48,721 nt of DNA from a virus. Position numbers and translations under genes: made by a program. Below are positions 20,623-30,900 of this stretch, one piece after another (position 1 is the stretch's first letter; the number at the start of each line of letters is the position of its first letter). The DNA lies in the IMG/VR virus record IMGVR_UViG_3300025769_000199, positions 1 to 48,721 of that record; one strand, written 5' to 3'. The notes beneath the pieces are model-generated. The model saw only the letters and a list, made by a program, of their open reading frames with translations. It was not told the DNA's origin and did not search any database.

Positions 20623-22425
20623 ATGCCAAGATACCCACGAAATAAAATTTCAGATGTAGTTGCAGAGAATCTTCCTGATTTCGTTGTTCAGGATCACCCT
20701 CTGTTTGTTACATTTGTAGAAGAGTATTACAAGTGGTTGGAGTCGCAGGATAATTCCTACTTTGCACCCATGAGTTTATTGGGTACAGTGGACATCGATC
20801 AGACTACGGATGATTTTCTCAAATATTTCAAGAATGAAGTTTTCAAGGGATTCCCCGACAACATAACTTCCGTAAAGGGAGACACGTTAGACTTGAGATC
20901 GGTTCTGAAAAGAGTTCGATCTTTCTATCTAGCAAAGGGTACAGAATCATCAATTCGTTTTCTCCTTAGAGCTTTGTTTGATGTATATTCAGAAGTTTAT
21001 ATTCCTTCTACTGATATACTGAATGCCTCTGGTGGTCGATGGATACAACCAACAATCATTAGATGTATTGATTCAGATCCAGACAGGAATAGAACATTAA
21101 GAAATCTAAGAGTAGAGTTTATCGACGACATTACACTCACTTCACAGGGTTCAGCAACAATAGTAGACTTGCGACAGTTTACGAAGGATGGAACTCCTAT
21201 TCTAGAATTAGAATTGTTTGCTGTGATTGGGTCTGTTCCATATCCCGGAAAAGTTTCTTCGGCGTCAACCGAACCGATTGAGTTTTCTTCTACTCTTTTG
21301 AGTATGGTATCGGGAGTAACTTTCACTGACGGTGGATCGAACTACCAACCAGACGATTCGGTTACAGTCGTGTCCGGCGCATATTCGGGAAAAGGTGTTA
21401 AAGCTTCAGTAGAGTCGGTGGATAAAACAGGATCAATTAGATCAATCAGAATTGATGATCCGGGACTGAACTATTATCCATTCAATGGAAATCTTAACCA
21501 ATACGTCGTATCGGTTGTATCCGAAACAGGCACAGGTGCAGACGGTTTACTCATAACCACAAGTCCAAAAGTGACTAGAGTTGGTTACTGGTCAAACAAC
21601 GATGGTAAAGTTTCATCGACTGAAAAACTACAGGATAATTATCGTTACCAGATTCATTCTTATGTTGTGAAAACAGAAGCAAACTTAAGTGAATATAAAG
21701 ATTCATTGAAAGAATTTGCACACCCAAGTGGTAAACTGGTGTTGGGTGACTATCTGGTTTATAGAAAAGAAAGTGCAACAGCAAGTACCGGTGGATTCGG
21801 AATAGTCCGTGATGAAATGCCTCAATTTGCAAACTATTTTCCTTACACTATTGCAGTAGAGAACGATTTCTCAAATGGAGTTACCTGTACGGATCAAACC
21901 GGCGTTAAAGCAGTATTACCTTCATACTACGATTTACGAGGAGTAATCGTAGACGATCTAGGCGGCGCCGGAACACTTAGTGGGTTTCTCATTGACTATT
22001 TCCCCTATGGTTATGATGCAGCAAATTCATATGACATACAAGGTAACACAAGAACCGCTGCTTCTGCTTTAGGTGCCGGAATTTCTTCTGGGTGGGATAC
22101 TCAAAACTTCCGTAGATACGGTGGAATAGGTGCTACTCAAGAATTCCTCGGACAGTTTGACAATGGAGAATATACTGGATCTACAATGCCTGGATGGCCA
22201 TCTAATAATATAGATTGGTGGATTGTCCACCCACATCCAAATACATGGCACGGGGGAGTTCAGTCTAAGTACGGTACTGGTGCAACGTGGGGTGGAATGA
22301 GACTACAAGATTTTATTTTAGGACCATATATATTAACTTCCCCTCCAGTTGCTGGAGCTAGTTATGATTCACAGGGAACATTAGGATCTACAAATGTGCC
22401 GGACGATTACGGACAAGACTTGTAG
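20623..22425 (+). CDS. 7: Baseplate wedge protein gp7-like
   Basis: A 600-residue protein, shorter than T4 gp7 (1,032). Its first 130 residues fit the C-terminal half of T4 gp7: DHPLFVTFVEEYYKWLESQ, then RSFYLAKGTESSIRFLLRALFDVYSEVYIP (T4: F-Y-S-T-K-G-I-E-A-S-Y-K-F-L-F), and later KEFAHPSGKLVLGDYLVY (T4: R-F-V-H-P-V-G-F-G-F). The N-terminal half of T4 gp7 is absent. The C-terminal third here is rich in Gly, Tyr and Trp and has no obvious counterpart. It would nucleate the baseplate wedge together with gp8. Confidence 0.75.
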   Translation: MPRYPRNKISDVVAENLPDFVVQDHPLFVTFVEEYYKWLESQDNSYFAPMSLLGTVDIDQTTDDFLKYFKNEVFKGFPDNITSVKGDTLDLRSVLKRVRSFYLAKGTESSIRFLLRALFDVYSEVYIPSTDILNASGGRWIQPTIIRCIDSDPDRNRTLRNLRVEFIDDITLTSQGSATIVDLRQFTKDGTPILELELFAVIGSVPYPGKVSSASTEPIEFSSTLLSMVSGVTFTDGGSNYQPDDSVTVVSGAYSGKGVKASVESVDKTGSIRSIRIDDPGLNYYPFNGNLNQYVVSVVSETGTGADGLLITTSPKVTRVGYWSNNDGKVSSTEKLQDNYRYQIHSYVVKTEANLSEYKDSLKEFAHPSGKLVLGDYLVYRKESATASTGGFGIVRDEMPQFANYFPYTIAVENDFSNGVTCTDQTGVKAVLPSYYDLRGVIVDDLGGAGTLSGFLIDYFPYGYDAANSYDIQGNTRTAASALGAGISSGWDTQNFRRYGGIGATQEFLGQFDNGEYTGSTMPGWPSNNIDWWIVHPHPNTWHGGVQSKYGTGATWGGMRLQDFILGPYILTSPPVAGASYDSQGTLGSTNVPDDYGQDL

Positions 22426-22433
22426 TATAAATA
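22426..22433 (+). promoter_or_regulatory. Late promoter motif TATAAATA upstream of gp8
   Basis: An exact T4-type late box directly after the gp7 stop (22423-22425) and 17 bases before the gp8 ATG. Confidence 0.7.
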
Positions 22434-22449
22434 AACTAAGGAATAATAA

Positions 22450-24945
22450 ATGTCCAATTTGCAATTTTCTTTAAATGTATCGGCCGCAGAATCGTTTCTT
22501 GATGATTTTTCAAGTGACTCGGATTCGTTCTTTCTCATGATTTCTAAGCCAGAATCATGGCCAAATGACAACACACCTCCTACTTCATTAGACACATCGA
22601 ACAATCAATTTGATTCGTGGTCGTCTGCCATTGCTGCAAAGAAAATTACAAGCGAAGATGTAAGACTCGTTACCAACCGATATGATTGGACAAGTGGAAT
22701 TACATATTCACAGTTCTCTGATACAGATGAAATTTTCAGATCTTCCACCTTCGAATCAAGACCATTCTATGTAATGACTCCACAGTATCGTGTCTATAAA
22801 TGTTTAGACAATAATGGAGGAAATGTTGCATCGACGGTACAACCAACTCACACATACCCAGAATACCAAACACCAGGCGCAGATGGTTATGTTTGGCAAT
22901 TCATGTACCAACTTAAAGAAGACGACCTAGACTTTGTAACCGATGATTACATTCCGGTTTCAGTTGCCGGTTCGACTACAAAAATTGGAACGATTGAATA
23001 CCTTCAACGAGAGGTACAAGAAAACGCTTCAAACGGTGGTGTGTTCGGAGTTAGGTTGGACATGTCGGGTAGTTATTGGTCTAACTCAGAAATAATGAGA
23101 TCAAAGGGCGCCAGTTCCGATTCAACTTTCTATCAAACACACAAAGTTTTTGCCTTAGATAATGGAGCATTTTTCACAGATCCGTTTGGAGATACTGTTG
23201 AAGCGTGCAAGTGGACAGTAAACAATTCATATACAACTAACGAGTATATAAATTGGGCACTCACCGATCTTGATATGGGATCACCTTCCGGCGGTGGCGA
23301 TGCGTCCGATGCCGGCGGATTTACTAAGATAGGTTACTACAAGAAAATTCTTGGTATCTCTGGTGGTAATGAAATTTATACCCCAAGATTTGAAACCACT
23401 CCGTCATATGTTCCGTCCGGTGCTAGTAATTCTGCTTACTTTAACATCGTACCTTATATTTACGTTGCAAGTGGAACTGGAAATACATCTGAACAAAACG
23501 CTGTTATCTATCCGGTATTTGAGGGTATCTCGGCCGACTTCGGTGGAGTTTCTGGATTACCAAAAGACTCAGACGGTATCGTTAACCAAACAAAGGTAAT
23601 AACCAACATCCGTGTTCTTAACCCCGGTTCCGGCATTACTGATCCATCAATCCAGATGCTTACTCCATCTACATCAGATACATCTGGTGCTGGATTTGCA
23701 GCTTCCGCCGTTGGTACACCTCTGGGTGGACACGGATCGAACGCAGTTTATGAACTGGGTGCAAATAAGGTAATGATTCGAACACTGTTAAAGGGTTCGG
23801 AAGGTGGAGCGTTTGATGTTCAGAATGATTTTAGAAAATTCTCTGTTGTCAAAAATCCACAGTTAGCAGGGTGGACTGCTGGTGTTACCGCAGGTCTTAT
23901 CGCCGGAACTGCAACACCGAACTTCACCAAGATAGACATAAGAAACAAAAACAATACTGCTGTTATTAATTTCCATACAGTAGGAACACCGGGAATGACT
24001 CACCCAGTAGACGCCTTTGTTGTAGGACAAAAAGTTCACCAAGGCGAATACAGTACAACTCAGGCAAGAGGAACAGTTCTAAGTTGGGTTCCAAATACCG
24101 CTGGTAAACTGACCGTATCAGTAGACAATGGATCATTCAGAGCTTGTGTGATTCCAGACGAACGTCCTAGTTCCGTTACTTCCGGTAGAATTTTCTATGG
24201 AGAAACAACAGGAACGGGTTATACATTTGGCGGCGACGGAAATAGTTTTGGTGGGTTTGTGGATTCCGTAACACATAGTAAAACATTCGTCAACGAATCA
24301 TTCCCAATTGGGTCTATTGTATATGGTATGAATTCTGGTTCTACTGCGAAGGTAACGCGATTCGTCGCAGATGCAGACGGTGAACGAGGAACTATTACAC
24401 TAACAGATAATGTAGGTTCGTTTATTGGTCCTCGCGTTGCACTTGGAACACAGTTAGACGGCGAAGATGTGTTTGGTTTTAAATCTTTATCTTCTGATGG
24501 TACAGTTCAACTAAGCAACTCACCAGTAGGAACAATTACCAAGATTAAAAGTGAACCAGTAAACATCGACGAATCACATAGACTCACAACTAAAGTTCAG
24601 TCGTTCTTTACTAGTCCACAATTCCAATTGAATTCAGGTCTTCTTGACTTGGGTGTTACTGGAAACTCAAACCAATTTAGTTCTACACTAGTAAGTTTTA
24701 GTTATGCAACAGGAACAACTTCAGGTCCGTCCGGAAGTACAACGGACATGTATGTTACATCTACGATCGGTTCACTGACAGCAGGAAATGTAATTTCAGT
24801 GGGTGGATATACAGGTGAAGTCTTGGGAACAACTATTCCAGAATTCCTCAAGAATACCGGACAAGTGTTATACATAGAGAACGTAAGACCTGTGCAAAGA
24901 AATCCAGATCAAGACGAAGAAATCAAAGTCGTAATTGACTTTTAG
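22450..24945 (+). CDS. 8: Baseplate wedge protein gp8 (enlarged)
   Basis: An 831-residue protein, far larger than T4 gp8 (334). The N-terminal part keeps the gp8 pattern: ESFLDDFSSDSDSFFLMISKPESW, an RYDWTSGITYSQF region, YVMTPQYRVYKCLDNNGG, then GADGYVWQFMYQL. The end, KNTGQVLYIENVRPVQRNPDQDEEIKVVIDF, matches the last residues of T4 gp8 (GEMIYMENRPPI...Q-T-E-E-I-N). About 500 residues of Gly/Ser/Thr-rich beta domains are inserted between. A TATAAATA box precedes it. Confidence 0.88.
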   Translation: MSNLQFSLNVSAAESFLDDFSSDSDSFFLMISKPESWPNDNTPPTSLDTSNNQFDSWSSAIAAKKITSEDVRLVTNRYDWTSGITYSQFSDTDEIFRSSTFESRPFYVMTPQYRVYKCLDNNGGNVASTVQPTHTYPEYQTPGADGYVWQFMYQLKEDDLDFVTDDYIPVSVAGSTTKIGTIEYLQREVQENASNGGVFGVRLDMSGSYWSNSEIMRSKGASSDSTFYQTHKVFALDNGAFFTDPFGDTVEACKWTVNNSYTTNEYINWALTDLDMGSPSGGGDASDAGGFTKIGYYKKILGISGGNEIYTPRFETTPSYVPSGASNSAYFNIVPYIYVASGTGNTSEQNAVIYPVFEGISADFGGVSGLPKDSDGIVNQTKVITNIRVLNPGSGITDPSIQMLTPSTSDTSGAGFAASAVGTPLGGHGSNAVYELGANKVMIRTLLKGSEGGAFDVQNDFRKFSVVKNPQLAGWTAGVTAGLIAGTATPNFTKIDIRNKNNTAVINFHTVGTPGMTHPVDAFVVGQKVHQGEYSTTQARGTVLSWVPNTAGKLTVSVDNGSFRACVIPDERPSSVTSGRIFYGETTGTGYTFGGDGNSFGGFVDSVTHSKTFVNESFPIGSIVYGMNSGSTAKVTRFVADADGERGTITLTDNVGSFIGPRVALGTQLDGEDVFGFKSLSSDGTVQLSNSPVGTITKIKSEPVNIDESHRLTTKVQSFFTSPQFQLNSGLLDLGVTGNSNQFSSTLVSFSYATGTTSGPSGSTTDMYVTSTIGSLTAGNVISVGGYTGEVLGTTIPEFLKNTGQVLYIENVRPVQRNPDQDEEIKVVIDF

Positions 24946-24959
24946 GGAGTAACAGAAAC

Positions 24960-27900
24960 ATGCCTTCATATGACCCTGAATTGACATCGGGAGATCCATA
25001 CTACGACGATTTTGACAAGACAAAGAATTATTTTAAGATTCTTTTCAAGCCAGGATTCGCCGTTCAAGCAAGAGAACTCACTCAACTCCAGACCGCTCTT
25101 CAAACACAGATTGAGCGTTTTGGAGATCATGTCTTTAAGAACGGAACCCCGGTTCTTGGTTCTGGACTCACAGAAAAGAATGTAAGTTACATTCGTGCTT
25201 CTGGATTAAACGAAGCAAACAGAGCTTTAATTGCAGGTGATTTTCTTACAGGTACAGGTGATAAATCAAATCTACGGGCAAGAGTTATCTCCACAGAAGC
25301 TCCACTCTCTACTGGTGTAGATACTTTCCCAGTTGTATTCCTTCAATACTTAAGTGGCGGTGGAACGGCTGGAGATTCATTCGGTCTTGGTGATCAGGTT
25401 TATAGTGAAACTCAAAGTGTTAACTTTACCGTCAAGTCAACAACAGGCGACTTAGTTGCAGCAACAGGCGATGCACTGGCATGTTCCATCGATACTGGTG
25501 TGTTTTATGTTGACGGTTTCTTCGTTTATATTAATCCGCAAACCAACGTACCATATAGATTATCAACGGCAAATCAAATCGAAAGTCCTTCATCGGGAGA
25601 AGAAGGGACCGCCGCTGGTGCATCAGCTGGTGTTCGACTTTATCAGTACCCAACCAATCGAGTTGGTCTTCAGATCAACAAGAAGATTATTGACAACATC
25701 GATGATCCCACTCTTGTAGATCCCGCGAAGGGATCTTACAACTATTCAGCACCAGGCGCAGATCGTTATCAGGTAGATCCTGTTTTCAGTTCTAAAGTTC
25801 TCAACATTACCACCAACACACCGTCTGAATTTATCGACAAAGACTTCGTGGATGTTCTTCGAGTTGAAAATGGTAAGATCACCAAACGATATAACAAGAC
25901 CGAATACGCTGAATTAGAAAAGACACTCGCAAGAAGAACATTCGACGAGTCTGGTAACTACACTGTTACTCCGTTTAACGCCACTGTCCTCAACAACCTT
26001 AGAATTGATAAGTATCAGGTCGATGTTACACTAAATTCAGTAGCCGCTACTTTCGACATCGGGGACACCGTAACCAATAATGGTGTAACTGCTGAAGTTC
26101 TTAATGTTTTAGATCGAACTAATTTCGTAGGTTCGACGGCACAAAGACTCGTTGTGGATATGGACTCAGGAAGATTTGCAACCGGCATCACTCTATCCAA
26201 CAATGAAAGTCCAGACCCAGCAACAGGACTTGTGAGTGCAGTAACATTCCTTCCAGATGCAACTGGTATCTACAGCGAAGAACAAGGCGGAACCGCATCC
26301 AAGTTAGCTCTTTCTATAAATCCCGGTAAAGCTTATGTCTTTGGATATGAGTTCGAAACACAATCGAAAACAAATATCTCTTCAGATAGAGCAAGAACCG
26401 ATGACTCACTGTCCGGTGCAAACCTAAATGCAAATCTAGGAAATTACATTGTTGCCGAGACTGATTCACTTCCAGTAAATGATGTTGCAATTAAATATTC
26501 TGCAAATCGATTTGACAGTTATCCGTTCGATTCTACTGTTTCCATTTTAGGAACTGATGGACCCTTCGATTACAACAATTTACCTAAGATTGACCTCAAG
26601 GGTAAATTTATTCAGGTAAACATTCCATACAGAGCAAATGAAGCAGGAACAGCCACAATTCGATACTGGGCTCCATTGTTTGCCTCTGAACATGATGGAT
26701 CTTACGATAGTGCTTTAGTCATTGACAACTTTGGTTCAGCCACTATGGAATCTTCTCTCACATCACTTATCGTGGGGGAAAGTTCAGGTGCGTATTACCT
26801 CCCAACATCAATCGACAGTCAGGGTGGTTATGTTGCCTCTGGTGCATATCATCCCGGAGCAAGTGCAGATAGATATCTCCAGAAATTAACATTCAGACAG
26901 AATTACAGAAGTGGGGTTAACTATAGTATCGGACAAGGAATTGCTCCTTCGATTGGAAGTTACACCTCGTTTAAGGGTGAAGTAGGAAGTCCCGGAGCTA
27001 CTTGTTCTTTCATCAGACAGGTCTTCTTGGGTAACATCGACGGTGACATCGGCGGCGGTGGAGGACCAAATGCTTACATCAGAGCAGGAGGCGTGGCCAG
27101 AAGATGGATTCCAGCGGAGTCCGTGACCTTTAGGTCCGGTAGTTCTATGATTCTGCAATCAGCTGGAACTGGCGGATTCCAGAAAGCTGGTGGTGTAGTC
27201 CAACAAGGTTTTGCGGGGATTAGTGGAACAACTCAAAATTGTAGTCCTGTTTCTTATGGTTCCAGTATCAATAGCGTAATCAATAAGACCATATATGCTT
27301 TCCCATTAGCAGATGCTTATGTAACAGGTCAGAATGGATATAACTCAGCATCAAACTTTGCAGTTGGTGATGTTGTAAGACAGTTCCAATATGGCGCAAC
27401 AGCAAACGCAGATGCCGGTGGATTTACATTAGAAGGTTCTACCAGTCCTCTGTATACCGATCCATTAAGTCTAAAGGAAGCCATCGGCGAAGTCGTTGCA
27501 TGGGTTCTAACTGCCAACGGACCAATTCTTTATGTTGAACAGGTTTCTGGTGTAACATTCGCACCTTCGTGTGGATTTAATTCACAGTCATATCCGGGAG
27601 TTCTTCCGACATATGCGTTCGGTCAGGCTTGCGGTACTGATGGATTTAAGGGTTTCATAGATTTCGTTTCTACATCTGCACCTACAGGCGGAAACACCGC
27701 AGCATATACATTCAGTTATGGAATCCGATCAGGTATCACTGCCGACATGTCGGTACAGGAGATTAGATTCGAAGGAGACGATCCCGGAATTGTTGGTGAT
27801 GGTTATCTAAATGTTCTCCAAGATGAAGGCATTGTTGATGCAGACTTTAATGCGGGAGAAGCGTCAGTAGACAATCAAACCGCATCTTCTTTGGTGAATG

Positions 27901-30900
27901 CTGGAATTGTTGCAAACACATACAAGCACGGTCAGGTAATCGTTCAATTCACATATAATGATTGGGACGATTCTAAGATTGAATATAATAACTTTATCAA
28001 CAACCCCAACATCATCAACAAGGGTAACGTGATTAGTTTTGACAACAGTCAAAATAGGCTTCTGTTGGAAATTTGCACTGGATTCCAAGGATTCCAACGT
28101 GACCTCGGATACATTTACGGACTTCGAGATACAACATGTGGTATGCCTTTTGTTGCTTATGGTGGAAACGGTATAAACTCTAATAGTGGAGTCTCGGAAA
28201 ACTTCAGTAACATCATAGATGTTGCAGGTCCATACAATGTCACTACCGCCAACTTTAACGGATTCGGTTCATACACCGAAGGTGAAACTGGAACACAACT
28301 TCTTCAATCGAAGAGTAACTTTGTTCCCGGTCGAGTATACACAGTCGGTGAAAAGGTTGCTCAGAATGTTCCAGGCAACGCACCCACCAAGTATGCAACA
28401 GGAACAGTAGTCAACTTTACCGCAAGAAACGCAGGAAATTCTGCTGACTTACAGGACACAACTCTGCTTATTGAACTCGATTCGATAGACGGTCCATCGT
28501 TTGAAGTTGGACCAGACGCAAAACCAATTCTAGAGGGAACTCTGGATAACACAACAACAGCAGGTGTTACTGGGTTTGTTCCAAGTCCAACTGGTAAAGT
28601 CACGACAGTTCAGAATTCTTATGGTCTAAACGGGGCATACTTTAATGGTTTCCTTGGAACCGCTGGTTCGTCAATGGACCAATACACCGCAACCCAAGTT
28701 CCCGTTACAATCGGTACAGCAAGAATTCGTCAAATACAAGAACAGTCAAATGACGAACAACAAGTATCTCTGTTTGATGTCAACATGGGCAACAAGAGAG
28801 CAGGCGTTAAATTCTTCTTGAATGAAACATACTCTGCCTTCTATGGTTTTGCACAACAAACAAACAGAGCTGCGGTAACTCAACTAGCTGGTGGTAAACT
28901 CTTTGATGTTCACCCAAGTTACATAGGTAAGGTATTCAACCCAGATCAAAATAAACTTATATTCCCTGTTCCTACAGGTGATGTAGTTAAAACAATCAAC
29001 TCACTTGATTACAGAATTATCAAGTCATTCCCGATCACATTCGATGATCCTAATGATTTAGTTGCTGAAGCTTCTTCCGGCGATTCCAACATCCGATTTG
29101 TAGGTGGTGGTATTTCCGGTGGTATTGTAGACGGAACAGATTTGAACAACTACATCATGGTGGATAACAACGGTAAGATTATGAATCTGTTCTCTGATGC
29201 CTTTACACTTAGAACTAATAATACAGATTTTGGTGATCTCGGCAAGTTAACCGTAACTAAAAATACAGGTGGTGGAACTGGAACATATCCAGATACCACA
29301 AAGTTTGATTTAATTGCTATGTTGGATGTGAACCCCGGTGAAAGTATCACCACAAGTCCAATTAGATTTAAGAAACTAAAAGAAGTTACCAGTACGTTGG
29401 GAACTGCTGATATTAAAACCTCATCAACTGGTTTGAAGTATTTTGAACTACCAAACAATGATATCTATTCATTCATCTCCGCCTTTGACGAGGGCATCTC
29501 AGCAACCGCAGATGTATTCAATCTCTTTGCACTTGACAATGGTCAACGAGATAACCTTTATCAAAATGGTAAATTGTATATCTCGAACAACGGACTCGAA
29601 GCCGCTGGAACTGTTACCGATGTGACAGATGGTCTTGCAAATCTAACTGGACCCATCACGGTATCATATCGATACTTTGAACACAGTGGTAATGGACCAT
29701 TCGTTTCGGAATCCTATATCAACGAAACTCCTGCGTCTGGTGAAATTAAGTTTACATTCGATGACATTCCAGAATATACATCACCAGATAGTGGTGAAGT
29801 GACTAACTTGAATAAGGTTATTGATTTCCGACCTGCATTCGATGGAACTAATTTCAGTTCGGTGTTCCTCCCTGCAAGTGGTCAGTCTTTCAACATCTCA
29901 TACTCATACTACCTTCCACGAATTGACAAACTTGTCCTTACAAGAGATAAGGAATTCAAGGTAATTCAAGGTGTTCCCGCACTTGAACCTACATCACCAG
30001 ATAAGGTTGTGGATGCAATGGAACTGTACAAATTCTATGTTCCTGCATACACATATAAATCAACTGATGTAATCTCCAAGTTCATTGAGAACAAGAGATT
30101 TACCATGCGAGATATCGGTAGTCTTGAAAGAAGAATTCAACAGATTGAATACTATAGCACGCTTTCTCTTCTCGAACGACAAACAGAAGCGCTGTTCATC
30201 AAAGATGAAAATGGTGATGACAGGTTCAAGAATGGCATCGTAGTCGATCAGTTCTCGGGTCACAACGTAGGTGATGTGAAGAACAAAGACTACAATGTCT
30301 CGATGGATTTTGAGAATCAAGAATTAAGAGCTCCATTCAAGTCAAGAAGTGTTGATTTCCAAGTTGAAACGCTTAACAGTCTACACAAGACATCAGACAA
30401 TCTGGTCATGTTACCATTCACCAGTGAGTCACTCAACACTCAACCATTGTCCACGACAACAGTAAATCTTAATCCGTTTACCGTTACCAATTGGTTAGGT
30501 CAAGCAAAACTTACCCCACCATCAGACAACTGGTATGATGATACGCAAAACCCAGATGTTCTTGTAAACATCGAAGGGGAAAACGATGCGTGGAAGGCTC
30601 TCGGATCGGGTGCATTCGGAACTCAGTGGAATGATTGGAAGACAAACTGGGTTGGTTCTGAAGCAATCTCCGACACGATTCTGAACAAGAATGCAAAGGG
30701 AATTTCGAGAACAACCGATGTCACATCCAGTAGACAACTTCGCACTGGAATTGAAACCAGAATGGTTCCAGAAAGAATTGTCAAGGAAATTGGCAATAAG
30801 TTTGTAGATCTCAGTGTCGTGCCTTTCGTTCGTGCAAGAAGTGTTGCAATCACTGCCACGAACCTTCGACCAAACACAAAGGTTCACGCATTCTTTGACG

